Shown: positions 46,339 through 55,213 of the stretch, one piece after another | Layout: every line of letters begins with the position of its first letter | Position numbering within the stretch: position 1 is the stretch's first letter | Origin: Liquorilactobacillus ghanensis DSM 18630 | GTDB lineage: Bacteria > Bacillota > Bacilli > Lactobacillales > Lactobacillaceae | Direction: 5' to 3' | DNA length: 64,000 bases | NCBI RefSeq assembly: GCF_001435235.1 | Contig: NZ_AZGB01000018.1 | Coordinates: 104,367 to 168,366 of the forward strand | Made by a program: the position numbers and the translations under genes | Notes under the pieces: model-generated | What the model was told of the DNA's origin: nothing | What the model saw: only the letters and a program-made list of their open reading frames with translations | Databases searched by the model: none

Positions 46339-46833
46339 TTACAAAACTGTTTTAATCTTAGCCAAGACTTGCTCATAATCTGGTTCATGTGTCATTTCTT
46401 TAACTAGTTCACGATAAATGATCGTACCATTTTTATCCAACAACCAAATACTGCGGGCATCGATCCCCGCCGTTTCAATATAAAGTCCTAATGCCAAACC
46501 AAATTGATGCTCCTGATCAGATAACAATTTAATCTTGCTGACTCCCTCAGCTGCGCACCAATTTTTTTGTTGTTCAGGTGTATTAGTCGAAACAGTCAAA
46601 AAATTAATTGCCGGAAAATTATCGACTTGCTGATTAAATTTTTTAGTCGACAGACTGCAAACTCGTGTATCAATATCCGGAACCACACTAATCAAAGTGT
46701 ACTTTCCCTTGACATCAGCCAAGCTGACAGTTCCATCCGGTTCGGCTGCAAGCTTAAAGTCTGGAAAATCCGTTCCAACAACCGGCGGCTGACCATTAGT
46801 GACAACCGTTTTTTCATGCATCGTAAATTCCAC
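46339..46833 (-). CDS. tpx: Thiol peroxidase Tpx
   Basis: 164-aa atypical 2-Cys peroxiredoxin reducing peroxides with thioredoxin. Peroxidatic Cys59 in PDIDTRVCSLSTKKFN and resolving Cys93 in NWCAAEG are both present. GTG at 46833 follows TAGGAG at a spacing of 9; an ATG four codons on is the alternative. Divergent from the racemase gene. Confidence 0.92.
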   Translation of the reverse strand: MEFTMHEKTVVTNGQPPVVGTDFPDFKLAAEPDGTVSLADVKGKYTLISVVPDIDTRVCSLSTKKFNQQVDNFPAINFLTVSTNTPEQQKNWCAAEGVSKIKLLSDQEHQFGLALGLYIETAGIDARSIWLLDKNGTIIYRELVKEMTHEPDYEQVLAKIKTVL

Positions 46834-47030
46834 AGAACCACACTCCTAATAATCAATAGTTTTTCGGAACTGTTTTAATTATACAATAGTTTTCCTTATT
46901 CAAGGTGCCACATGCCTAAGCGCTATCGTTTCTGAAAAAGCAAACAATCATTAATCGCGCACAATTTAATTCAGGTGATCATAAGTATATAATGAAGACT
47001 ATAATCTTTTTTAAACAAGGTGGGATTGCG

Positions 47031-47720
47031 ATGAAAAAACTTGGTTTAGTTGGTGGCATGGGGCCAGTATCAACCATTGACTATTATCAGAGATTGGTTG
47101 CCGGCTTTCAAAAAAAATATCCAGTAGCTTGTCCGCCAATTATTATTGACAGTTTAGATGTTTTTAAATTATTAAAACTTGAAGAAGCAAATCAACGCAC
47201 ACAATTAATTAAAATCCTTCAAGCTAGTCTGACAAACTTAGCGGCTGCCGGAGCACAGTATGCTGCTCTAACTGCCAATACTCCGCATATGATTTTTTCA
47301 GAGTTAGCAGCTGTTTCTCCAATCCCTTTGATCAGTATCTTAGATCCGGTTTGTCAAGCCATCCACCAAAAAGGACAAAAAAAAGTGGCTCTCTTGGGAA
47401 CCAAAATGACGATGGAATTGCCCTTTTATTCGCAAAAATTAGCAGCTGCCGGAATTGAAGCTGTTATTCCACAATCGGAACAAATTACTGTCATTCAGCA
47501 GATCATTGCTACCGAGTTGGAAAGAGGAATCGTCAAACCCGAAAGTAAGCAAACTCTCTTAAAAATTATTGCCAATTTAACACAAGAATATAACATTGAA
47601 GGTGTCATTCTAGGCTGTACAGAATTGCCGCTGATCCTAAAACAAGCTGATTGCCAGTTAACAATCTATGATACGGTTGAACTGCATATCAATCAGCTAT
47701 TGAAACAAATGTTTAACTAG
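47031..47720 (+). CDS. Aspartate/glutamate racemase-family protein
   Basis: 229-aa member of the Asp/Glu racemase fold (GLVGGMGPVSTIDYY at the start). PLP-independent racemases use two Cys. The C-terminal one is present in ILGCTELPLI (about 194), but at the N-terminal position the motif reads TANTPH with Ala82 where most racemases have Cys. Broad-specificity YgeA-like members also vary here, so racemase activity may be altered or directed to other substrates. ATG at 47031 follows AAGGTGGGA. Convergent with the TetR gene. Confidence 0.82.
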   Translation: MKKLGLVGGMGPVSTIDYYQRLVAGFQKKYPVACPPIIIDSLDVFKLLKLEEANQRTQLIKILQASLTNLAAAGAQYAALTANTPHMIFSELAAVSPIPLISILDPVCQAIHQKGQKKVALLGTKMTMELPFYSQKLAAAGIEAVIPQSEQITVIQQIIATELERGIVKPESKQTLLKIIANLTQEYNIEGVILGCTELPLILKQADCQLTIYDTVELHINQLLKQMFN

Positions 47721-47727
47721 TCGGAAA

Positions 47728-48297
47728 TCAATATAAAATTCCTTCCAATAAGATCTTATTCAATGCTAAAATAGCATCGTGGAAGTCCAGTTTGCGCTGA
47801 TCCAAGAAATTTCCTTGAACTAATTTACGAATTGCTTGCTGCAAAGTTATCAGCAAGACTTTCTTTTCAGTAACCGTTAAAATTCTGACTTGCGGGTTAT
47901 CCAACAGTATCTCGAAAACGCGACTGCCGAGCTCATCCAATCGTTGATTAACGTACTCCCACTGTTCAGGATAATTACTGCTAAAAGCTGCAGAACTTCT
48001 CAATAATTTGTCCAAATCGTAAATATCAGGAAAGGCTTGTAATCTTTGTTGCAAAATTTCTAGTGATGATGGATGGGGATTATCTAATTGACAAATCGGA
48101 CTGCTTTGACTGTTATCCAGCAAATCATCGAAAACATAATCAATTGTTTGCTTTAAAAGATTAGCTTTGCTGGAAAATTGTTGATAAATTGTTCGTTTGC
48201 TGACTTTTAGCTTTTCAGCCAGCTCATCCATTGTAAAATTCAAGTCCTTTTCTTCAATTAAGTGTAACACGATCTCGTAAGCTTGCTTTGCTTCCAC
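47728..48297 (-). CDS. TetR/AcrR-family transcriptional regulator
   Basis: About 189 aa. HTH region NFTMDELAEKLKVSKRTIYQQFSSKANLLKQTIDYVFD is typical TetR; the helical C-terminal ligand domain is not assignable. GTG at 48297 was chosen because GGTTGGTGG lies 5 nt upstream; TTG at 48309 or GTG at 48306 are alternatives. Divergent from a protein phosphatase gene that it may control. Confidence 0.82.
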   Translation of the reverse strand: MEAKQAYEIVLHLIEEKDLNFTMDELAEKLKVSKRTIYQQFSSKANLLKQTIDYVFDDLLDNSQSSPICQLDNPHPSSLEILQQRLQAFPDIYDLDKLLRSSAAFSSNYPEQWEYVNQRLDELGSRVFEILLDNPQVRILTVTEKKVLLITLQQAIRKLVQGNFLDQRKLDFHDAILALNKILLEGILY

Positions 48298-48420
48298 TTT
48301 TACCACCAACCGATTTCTGAACCAAATTTATCTTCAGAGCATCTATTACTCTAATCTATATTTTAACATTAGATACTCCCTATGATAATATCTTCATCTA
48401 ATTAATTAGGAGCTGATCAA

Positions 48421-49179
48421 TTGAATTCGCAAAAATTATCACAATTAGGAATTACCAATCTCCGTGACATCGGTGGCTATCCCGCTGCCGAGGGACGGTT
48501 AAAAGCTGGAGTATTTTTCAGGAGCGGTGAATTATACCAACTCCCTACCGAAACTACCACCGCTTTACACCAACAGTTAGCTATCAAGAAAATTTTTGAT
48601 TTTCGCCGACCAGCAGAAATCAAGAATCGTCCTGACAGTTCCATTCCAACTGCTGCTTATCAAAATATTAATTTATTAGCTATTCCTGCTCAAGCTAATC
48701 CGAGCTTACGGAATATGGTCATTAACCCGCACATGGATCATTATATGTTTTCCGTTTATTCTGAATTGGCTTTGAGTGATTCTGCTCGCAATGGCTATCA
48801 ATTGTTTTTAAACGAGCTTTTAACATTAAAACAACCTTTGATCTTCCATTGCTTTGCTGGTAAAGATCGGACAGGATTTGCTGCCGCCTTATTGTTAAAA
48901 ATTGCCGGCGTCAATAAAGATGATATTTTTAACGACTATCTAGCGACCAATCAAGCTCGCCGGCAAGCTAATCAAGAAATTTTGAATGAATTTGCCGACC
49001 GGCTCAGTCCAAAAAAATTATCAGCACTGAAAGTTTCTTTAAATGTTCGCGCAGAATATCTGCAGCATGCTTTTTCCGAGATCGAACAGCATTACGGCAG
49101 CTTCAACAATTACCTAACTACCGGTTTGCAATTATCACCTGATTACGTAACTAAATTTCGGCAACAATTTATCGAGTAA
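48421..49179 (+). CDS. Tyrosine/lipid phosphatase, LptP/Y_phosphatase3 type
   Basis: 252-aa cytosolic Cys-based phosphatase. LRDIGGYPAAEGRLKAGVFFRSGEL at the start and the P-loop HCFAGKDRTG (Cys about 144) mark the family of dual protein-tyrosine and phosphoinositide phosphatases. TTG at 48421 follows TAGGAGCTG. Divergently arranged with a TetR regulator; terminator at 49222-49270. Confidence 0.88.
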   Translation: MNSQKLSQLGITNLRDIGGYPAAEGRLKAGVFFRSGELYQLPTETTTALHQQLAIKKIFDFRRPAEIKNRPDSSIPTAAYQNINLLAIPAQANPSLRNMVINPHMDHYMFSVYSELALSDSARNGYQLFLNELLTLKQPLIFHCFAGKDRTGFAAALLLKIAGVNKDDIFNDYLATNQARRQANQEILNEFADRLSPKKLSALKVSLNVRAEYLQHAFSEIEQHYGSFNNYLTTGLQLSPDYVTKFRQQFIE

Positions 49180-49221
49180 AAACGGTATTATTGCTTGAAC
49201 CAGCAAATAATTTTTCCAAAT

Positions 49222-49270
49222 AAAAAAACGGAACCGCGGCAAAATAATGTTTTGTCCAGTTCCGTTTTTT
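49222..49270. terminator. Bidirectional terminator
   Basis: AAAAAACGGAAC/GTTCCGTTTTTT arms around a 24-nt loop that also pairs partly. Convergent gap between phosphatase and nitroreductase. Confidence 0.85.
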
Positions 49271-49346
49271 ATTTGTAAATTACTATACTTTAAAAAGTTA
49301 GTTAATTGCAACTAAAAGCTGGTAATTTAACTGACTTTGGTTATAT

Positions 49347-49952
49347 TTATTCACCAAAAACCTTAAAGCGCTGATCATCTGCCAAAAACTGTTTTTCTCC
49401 AGCCGGAGCTTCAATTGAACCAAATGGCATTTCAGCACGCAAAATCCAGCCAGCTGGAACATCGAATGCTTGGCGGACTTGGTCATCAATTAATGGATTA
49501 TAATGCTGCAGGCTAGCTCCCAAACCGGCTGCTGTCAAAGCCAACCAAATATTCTGTTGAGCTCCACCAATACCTTGTTCTGACCAATCTTGGAAGTTAT
49601 CAGCATATAATGTAAATTTATCTTCATGTGCTTTGACCGTCGGGTGATCAGTAAACAATAAAACTGTCCCAAAACCGGCTTTAAAAGTAGCAATCTTAGC
49701 TTTAGTTTTAGCATAAGCTGCTTCATCTGGCACTTCACTTTTCAAACGGTCAGCCACAATATCCCAAACTTTTTCTGAAGCTGTTCCGTATAAAATAATT
49801 GCCCGAGTTGACTGATTATTAAAGGCAGTTGGTGATTGACGAACAGCTTCTTCAATAACTGCTGTCAATTCAGCTTTCTTTTGCGTAACATTCCGGCCTA
49901 AGCTATAAATCGACCGACGCTTTTTTAATAAATCTAAAAATGATTGACTCAC
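49347..49952 (-). CDS. Nitroreductase-family flavoprotein
   Basis: 201-aa FMN-dependent NAD(P)H oxidoreductase. The FMN-binding KKRRSIYSLG near the start, SPTAFNNQSTRAIIL, the central GIGGAQQNIWLALTAAGLGASLQHYNPL, and C-terminal PFGSIEAPAGEK match the YdgI/HBN1-like group. GTG at 49952 is chosen (GAAGGAG about 11 nt upstream); ATG at 49979 is the longer alternative. Monocistronic. Confidence 0.85.
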   Translation of the reverse strand: MSQSFLDLLKKRRSIYSLGRNVTQKKAELTAVIEEAVRQSPTAFNNQSTRAIILYGTASEKVWDIVADRLKSEVPDEAAYAKTKAKIATFKAGFGTVLLFTDHPTVKAHEDKFTLYADNFQDWSEQGIGGAQQNIWLALTAAGLGASLQHYNPLIDDQVRQAFDVPAGWILRAEMPFGSIEAPAGEKQFLADDQRFKVFGE

Positions 49953-50041
49953 TTTCCAAAACACTCCTTCAAATAGCATTATACAATATAGCGGCTATTT
50001 TACAGATATTTTGTAAGTATGTCAACTAACGCTAAATAAAA

Positions 50042-50758
50042 TTACAGCAAAATCCCTACGCTATAGTGAATAATCATCGTGACAATTCCCACAAGCAAAT
50101 TGCGACAAATTGCTACTTTGATCAATCCATTACCTAATCTGGCACTCAGATAACCCGTCAAGGCTACTGACAAGCAAACTGCCAAAATTGTTGCTGGCCA
50201 TTGAAAGGCAACTGGTGCCAAGGTCATAGCTGCTAAAGGAAAGATTCCACCGATCGCTGCTGAAAATAATGATGAAAAAGCGGCACTCCATGGGTTCATG
50301 TACTTATTCAGCCGTAAACCATATTTAACATTAATTATCGTTTCCAGTGGCTTCTTACTCATTAGATCAGCGGCAATTTCAGCAGCTGTTTCCTTAGTAA
50401 CTCCTTTACCTTCATAATAAGCTGCTACAGTTGCTAATTCTTGCTCGAAGTCGGTTTTTAGTAGCTGCCGTTCAGTTGCGACAGCCGCTTTTTCGGTATC
50501 CTTTTGTGTGCTGACTGACGCGTATTCGCCAGAGGCCATTGAAAATGCACATGCCAACAAATCAGCCACTCCAGCAATGAAAATTGTAAACTGATTCGGA
50601 GTTGCAACTGCTACACTGAATAAAACCCCAACAACCGTTAAAATCCCATCATTTGATCCTAGTACACCGGCACGTAAAGTGTTCAGTTTTTCTTCCATAG
50701 TTGCTTTCGATCTTTTTTTCATTATAAATGGAATAACTGTCTTTTGTATCGATTCCAT
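50042..50758 (-). CDS. VIT1/CCC1-family transporter, copy 2
   Basis: About 238 aa, five-helix VIT-family metal transporter. RAGVLGSNDGILTVVGVLFSVAVA (TM1), ASGEYASVSTQKDTEKA and a Glu-rich metal-binding loop are present. ATG at 50758 is chosen because GGAAGG of the preceding gene lies 8 nt upstream; GTG at 50767 overlaps the previous stop. Likely Fe2+/Mn2+ export or detoxification. Second of a tandem pair. Confidence 0.87.
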   Translation of the reverse strand: MESIQKTVIPFIMKKRSKATMEEKLNTLRAGVLGSNDGILTVVGVLFSVAVATPNQFTIFIAGVADLLACAFSMASGEYASVSTQKDTEKAAVATERQLLKTDFEQELATVAAYYEGKGVTKETAAEIAADLMSKKPLETIINVKYGLRLNKYMNPWSAAFSSLFSAAIGGIFPLAAMTLAPVAFQWPATILAVCLSVALTGYLSARLGNGLIKVAICRNLLVGIVTMIIHYSVGILL

Positions 50759-50763
50759 AACTA

Positions 50764-51444
50764 TCACCTTCCAATTAATGTACCAATGCCGTACGTAACC
50801 AGCATTGTCAACATTCCTGACAAAACATTGCGCAGTATCCCACGCTTAGGATTTGAGCCTCCTAAAACCGCTGCTCCGTAGCCGGTAATCACCAAGGCCA
50901 AGACCACAGCTAGAAAAGTTGCTGCAATTCTAGTTTCTGAAGAAAAAACCAAAATTGCTACTAACGGTAAAATCGATCCTAAAGGAAAAGCAATCATTGA
51001 GGCTAAAGCAGCCGCATACGGGTTAGTAAATTCCTGTGGATTAAATCCATAATGTTCCCGAACGGTTGTTACCAGCGGGTCATGTTCCATCATTTCTCGA
51101 GTAGCTTTTTCAGCCAATTCTTCTTTGATTCCTTGTTTAAGATAACGCTGTTTAACGTAATTAAATTCACCTTGATAATCCAAACTTAATGCGGATTTTT
51201 GTTCAATAACTGCTTTTTTTTGAGCATCTTTTTGTGTATTAACAGAAACATATTCTCCCATTGCCATTGAAACAGTTCCAGCCAGCATACCGGCAAGACC
51301 AGAAATGAAAACACCATAACTGCTAGCGTTAGCTCCGGCAACTCCAATAACAATTCCTGCAACTGACAAGATGCCGTCATTTGCACCCATAACTGCAGCA
51401 CGCATGACGTTGACCTTTTGAGCCAAAGATTTTTTTTGCTGCAT
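50764..51444 (-). CDS. VIT1/CCC1-family transporter, copy 1
   Basis: 226-aa paralogue of the next gene: MRAAVMGANDGILSVAGIVIGVAGA, MAMGEYVSVNTQKDAQKKAV, then three C-terminal helices. ATG follows AAGAGGGGGACG. Directly followed by copy 2. The two could form a heterodimer, since VIT proteins are dimeric. In this Mn-rich bacterial group Mn2+ or Fe2+ are the likely substrates. Confidence 0.88.
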   Translation of the reverse strand: MQQKKSLAQKVNVMRAAVMGANDGILSVAGIVIGVAGANASSYGVFISGLAGMLAGTVSMAMGEYVSVNTQKDAQKKAVIEQKSALSLDYQGEFNYVKQRYLKQGIKEELAEKATREMMEHDPLVTTVREHYGFNPQEFTNPYAAALASMIAFPLGSILPLVAILVFSSETRIAATFLAVVLALVITGYGAAVLGGSNPKRGILRNVLSGMLTMLVTYGIGTLIGR

Positions 51445-51544
51445 GTTCGTCCCCCTCTTAGTTTAGAATAATTATAATTTAGTAATTATTATATTCTTGT
51501 AAAATGAAAAAGTAAACCAAGCAGCGATTAAAAATTAGAAAAAA

Positions 51545-51577
51545 AAGACTGTGACAAAATTAATTTTGCCCAGTCTT
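51545..51577. terminator. Hairpin between VIT and F420-like genes
   Basis: AAGACTG/CAGTCTT arms (51545-51551, 51571-51577) with inner CAAAATT/AATTTTG. An A-run precedes it on the plus strand, giving a minus-strand T-run. It lies 100 bp upstream of VIT copy 1, so the gene it serves is unclear. Confidence 0.5.
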
Positions 51578-51703
51578 GTTCTGTCTATGGATAAGTTTGT
51601 ATTCAAAATTCATATTTTTAGTTAGTATATATTGTTCAAAATAAAATTCTGTTCGAATCTAATAACAAGCTTCAAAAAAATCATCACCTAACAATTTTTC
51701 AAT

Positions 51704-52366
51704 TTAAGCATTTTTACTGTTATCAATTTTTTTAAGCGCCGCATAATCTTGGATTAGTTGTTGCAGCTGTTCTCGGGCAACACTGGCACCAAACACCGGA
51801 CTGCCGGGTTCAAGCAAGCTGCCAGCTGCCAGTTGACCAATATCAACCGGATCAAAGCCAAAATCATTAACAATTTCTGCTACCTGTTGTTTAGCCGCCA
51901 CGTGATCACCAGCAAGGGCAACTGCCTTACGATTATCACTTCCCGCTGGCAAAGCCTGATCAGCAAGGTCATGATAACCAATATGATTAAGTGCCTTGAT
52001 TACTTGGCTATCTTTTAGCTGTTGTTGAATCATTTCACTACTGGAAATACCCGGCAGCAGTAATTCAGTCGCTGGGCCGTCAGTCGGTTCCCAATAATTA
52101 GTTGCATCAATGACGATCTTGCCGGCAAAATCTGCCGGTTGCAATGTTTGATACTGATGAAGTGGCAAAGCTAAAATTATCAAATTTGCTTGTTGAGCAA
52201 CTGCTGCTGTTGTTAAAGCTTTAGCTTGCGGCAATAGCACCGAAATAATCAATTCAATTTTGCTGGGAGCTCCTGAACCGGAAATCAAAACTTGATAACC
52301 TGCTTTTTGGGCTAATTGACCTAAAACTGTTCCTAGTTTACCGGCACCGATAATCCCAATTTTCAT
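51704..52366 (-). CDS. NAD(P)-binding F420-reductase-like protein
   Basis: 220-aa Rossmann protein (IGIIGAGKLGTVLGQ at 3-17; DATNYWEPTDGP; VIKALNHIGYHDL) and paralogue of 21812-22435. ATG at 52366 follows AGAGGAGGAA and lies one base after the stop of the luciferase-like gene, so they are coupled. The partner flavin-type monooxygenase suggests a redox or detoxification pair; substrate unknown. Confidence 0.82.
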   Translation of the reverse strand: MKIGIIGAGKLGTVLGQLAQKAGYQVLISGSGAPSKIELIISVLLPQAKALTTAAVAQQANLIILALPLHQYQTLQPADFAGKIVIDATNYWEPTDGPATELLLPGISSSEMIQQQLKDSQVIKALNHIGYHDLADQALPAGSDNRKAVALAGDHVAAKQQVAEIVNDFGFDPVDIGQLAAGSLLEPGSPVFGASVAREQLQQLIQDYAALKKIDNSKNA

Positions 52367-52367
52367 T

Positions 52368-53423
52368 TTATTCCTCCTCTGCCAATAGTTCACGAACTCT
52401 TGGTACCACTTGCTGAGCGTATAATTCAATCAATTTCATCCGCTGAGCAGCTGGTAAACCGCCAGCTCCGTATGCTAATTCAAACCGGCTGACACCAAGT
52501 TGTTTAATCGTCCGTGCTAAACGCTGAGCAACTGTTTCCGGTGAACCTACATAAAATGAACCTTCATTAATCTCAAAATTAAATTGTTCTTGACCCATCG
52601 GAGCCCAACCGCGTTCTTGACCTACCTTGACAAAACTTTCGCGCAAATATTTCCAAGCCAATTCTTTAGCCTCATCGTCCGTAGCAGCAATTAAACCATG
52701 AGAATGGACTGCTAAAGGTTGAATTGGCTGTTGATACTGGTCAGCAGCACGTTGATAAAGCTGAACATACGGCAAAAAGCGTTCCGCGCGCCCACCGATA
52801 ATCGCCAACGTTAGCGGAAACCCATACTTGGCAGTTCGCACAACTGATGCCGGTGTACCACCCACTGCTATTCGCACCGGCAGAGCTTGTTCCGTTTTAG
52901 GAAAAACATCCATTTGTTTCAGAGATGAACGAGTTTTGCCGCTCCAAGTTACTGGTCGTTCTTTCAGCAACTCTGCGAATAAACTTAATTTGTCCTCAAA
53001 TAATAAATCATAGTCACGCAAGTCATAACCATATAACGGGAAAGATTCTAAAAATGAACCACGGCCTAGCACTACTTCCGCACGGCTGTTTGATAATGCT
53101 GCTAACGTAGCAAATCGTTCATATACTCGCACCGGATCATCCGAACTTAAAACGGTGACCCCTGAAGCCAAAGTAATCTGTTTGGTCCGCGCTGCTAACG
53201 CCGCCAAAACCACATCCGGACTGGAAATTGCATAATCCGCACGATGATGCTCACCTAAAGCGATTACCTTTAATCCCAATTCATCAGCTAAAACACCTTC
53301 AGCAACTACTTGTCGAATTGCAGCTGCTTGTGACAGTAATTGTCCAGATGCCGATAACGGAATATCACCAAAAGAATCTAAACCAAAATCAATTTTTGCT
53401 GGATCAAATTTTTGTTTTGTCAT
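52368..53423 (-). CDS. LLM-class flavin-dependent oxidoreductase
   Basis: 351-aa bacterial-luciferase-like TIM barrel using FMN. FGLDSFGDIPLS near the start, ALGEHHRADYAISSPDVVLAALAARTKQITLASGVTVLSSDDPVRVYE and VVLGRGSFLESFPLYGYDL are class motifs. ATG follows TTGAGGGACG. First gene of a two-gene operon. Alkanal or other monooxygenation is only family inference. Confidence 0.87.
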   Translation of the reverse strand: MTKQKFDPAKIDFGLDSFGDIPLSASGQLLSQAAAIRQVVAEGVLADELGLKVIALGEHHRADYAISSPDVVLAALAARTKQITLASGVTVLSSDDPVRVYERFATLAALSNSRAEVVLGRGSFLESFPLYGYDLRDYDLLFEDKLSLFAELLKERPVTWSGKTRSSLKQMDVFPKTEQALPVRIAVGGTPASVVRTAKYGFPLTLAIIGGRAERFLPYVQLYQRAADQYQQPIQPLAVHSHGLIAATDDEAKELAWKYLRESFVKVGQERGWAPMGQEQFNFEINEGSFYVGSPETVAQRLARTIKQLGVSRFELAYGAGGLPAAQRMKLIELYAQQVVPRVRELLAEEE

Positions 53424-53637
53424 TTTTCGTCCCTCAACTTATTTTTAATAGGTAAAATATACTTGAAACAAACGTTTCTTGTCAAAATATCCAACTTATA
53501 GTTATTTTTACAAAAAGTCATTCAACCATAAAGCTTTATTCACAATTTCTTCAAAAAGTCCGCTTATAGTATAAACATAGTCTTGAAAAATAAAAATAAG
53601 CCAAGACTTAATTCATATCTTTCTCTACTCCCTTTTT

Positions 53638-53675
53638 CTCTGCAGCCACTCCCCCAAGGACTGCAGAGTTTTTTT
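53638..53675 (+). terminator. Orphan terminator upstream of the FMN reductase
   Basis: Perfect CTCTGCAG/CTGCAGAG arms (53638-53645, 53661-53668) and seven T. No plus-strand gene ends before it; the nearest genes are divergent. A weak TATAGT box lies at 53565-53570. It ends either a roughly 100-nt small RNA or a leader of the downstream gene. Confidence 0.7.
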
Positions 53676-53686
53676 GAACAAAATTG

Positions 53687-53714
53687 TTGCTTTTTTTGTA
53701 ACAAGTGTTATAGT
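53687..53714 (+). promoter_or_regulatory. Promoter of the FMN reductase
   Basis: TTGCTT (53687-53692), 16 bp, TATAGT (53709-53714), just after the orphan terminator. Confidence 0.5.
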
Positions 53715-53759
53715 AGAAATATAGAAGTTGACTTACAAAAAATAAGGAGTGACATTTTA

Positions 53760-54314
53760 ATGACAAAAACAATTGGATTAATCGTTGGCAGTCTTAGAAA
53801 AAAATCATTTACACGAGCAGTGGCAGAACAGATGGCAGCTCAATTACCAGCAGGCTTTGAAGTTAAGCCAATCGACATCAGCAAATTAAATCTTTATAAC
53901 CAAGATTTGGATGATGAAAACCGCGCACCGCAGAACTGGACTGATTTTCGTAATGAAATGAAAACTGTCGATGCTGTAATCTTTGCTACACCTGAATACA
54001 ACCGTTCTGTTCCTGGCGTATTAAAAAATGCTTTGGATGTTGGTTCACGTCCTTATGGTGCAAGTGTTTGGGACAAGAAACCAGCTATTATCTTGAGTGT
54101 TTCACCAGGTGCTATCAGCGCATTCGGTGCTAACCATCATTTACGTCAGTCCCTGGTCTTCTTGAATATGCCAACAATTCAGCAGCCTGAGTTGTATATC
54201 GGTAATGTCACAAATATCTTAGACGACGATCTAAAAATTACTAATGAAGGTACACTGAAGTTTTTAGGCGGCGCAATGCAGACTTTTGCTGAATTCATTA
54301 ACAAATTAGCTTAA
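53760..54314 (+). CDS. NADPH-dependent FMN reductase
   Basis: 184-aa flavodoxin-like reductase. GLIVGSLRKKSFTRAVAE binds FMN phosphate; FATPEYNRSVPGVLKNALDVGSRP is the second flavin loop. Members reduce FMN, quinones, azo compounds or chromate. ATG at 53760 lies after AAGGAGTGAC. Monocistronic, ended by the 54343-54381 hairpin. Confidence 0.9.
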   Translation: MTKTIGLIVGSLRKKSFTRAVAEQMAAQLPAGFEVKPIDISKLNLYNQDLDDENRAPQNWTDFRNEMKTVDAVIFATPEYNRSVPGVLKNALDVGSRPYGASVWDKKPAIILSVSPGAISAFGANHHLRQSLVFLNMPTIQQPELYIGNVTNILDDDLKITNEGTLKFLGGAMQTFAEFINKLA

Positions 54315-54342
54315 TTAACATTAACATTCGCACTCTCTAACT

Positions 54343-54381
54343 AAAACCGGCAGTTCACAATAATTGTGAGTTGCCGGTTTT
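54343..54381 (+). terminator. Intrinsic terminator
   Basis: AAAACCGGCA/TGCCGGTTTT arms with inner TCACAAT/ATTGTGA pairing. Confidence 0.8.
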
Positions 54382-54502
54382 GTTGTTACTTTATTATGTC
54401 CTTAAATTATTTATTTTGCTAATTATTGCGATGTAAAGAAGCGCTTTAATTGAAGAAAAAGTTGTGGTCACGTACAATTAATGAAGAAGGAGGTCTAATT
54501 AA

Positions 54503-54985
54503 ATGATAAAAGAAAAGTACGATTTCCCTGCTACTTTACAACACCTAAACCAGCTGGTGGCTGATTTAAGTCAGTTGCAAGTTAATGTTCAACAAACACA
54601 TTGGTACATGCGCGGCTCTGAATTCTTTCGTTTGCATCCGTTGATGGATGACTATAAAGATCAATTGGCAGATCAATTGGATACTATCGCTGAACGAATT
54701 ATTGCTTTGGGTGGTTCACCACTGGCAACAACCCATGAGTTTATTGAACACACTAAGCTTCCTGATGAAGAAATAACTTGGGGGCAATACAAACTACCCG
54801 AATTAATGAAGCGCTTGCTTGAACAGTTCAAATATCTTCGTGATCAATATCAACAAGGTATCGAAATCACTGATGAAGAAAAAGATTTCCCGACACAAGA
54901 TATTCTAAATGGTTATAAAAGTGATTTGGATAAAATTATTTGGATGATTAGCGCTTTCCTTGATCAAGCGCCTTTAAACGATTAA
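54503..54985 (+). CDS. dps: Dps-family ferritin
   Basis: 160-aa ferritin-like protein forming a dodecameric cage that oxidises Fe2+ with H2O2. Ferroxidase ligands visible in QQTHWYMRG, HPLMDDYKDQLADQLDTIAERI. ATG follows AGAAGGAGGTC. A TACAAT box lies about 20 bp before it. Fits with Pox-derived peroxide. Confidence 0.92.
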   Translation: MIKEKYDFPATLQHLNQLVADLSQLQVNVQQTHWYMRGSEFFRLHPLMDDYKDQLADQLDTIAERIIALGGSPLATTHEFIEHTKLPDEEITWGQYKLPELMKRLLEQFKYLRDQYQQGIEITDEEKDFPTQDILNGYKSDLDKIIWMISAFLDQAPLND

Positions 54986-55004
54986 AAATTATATATCCTA
55001 TCTC

Positions 55005-55041
55005 AACTGAAAGTGATCAAATCGATCATTTTCAGTTTTTT
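55005..55041 (+). terminator. Terminator after dps
   Basis: AACTGAAA/TTTCAGTT arms with inner GATC/GATC pairing and a T7 run. Confidence 0.85.
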
Positions 55042-55122
55042 TGTGCTCTTAACAGTTCAATCAGTAAATATTTTGATTATTCATAATAAGTTTTAAACGT
55101 TCTAATTTATGTAAAATTGCGC

Positions 55123-55128
55123 TATAAT
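55123..55128 (+). promoter_or_regulatory. lutABC promoter -10
   Basis: TATAAT preceded at 17 bp by weak TTCTAA. The leader contains a small hairpin CTGCCCG/CGGACAG just before the ribosome site. Confidence 0.5.
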
Positions 55129-55213
55129 AAATTTGAAATATTCTTTTCTAAGAACTATATAAAAACACTGCCCGTTATCACAGCGGACAGCCATTTAACT
55201 GGAGGTGTCTGCA

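Noticed and set aside
52400-52412. TTGGTACCAC, similar to a T-box core
   Set aside because: It is inside the luciferase-like coding region with no leader structure.
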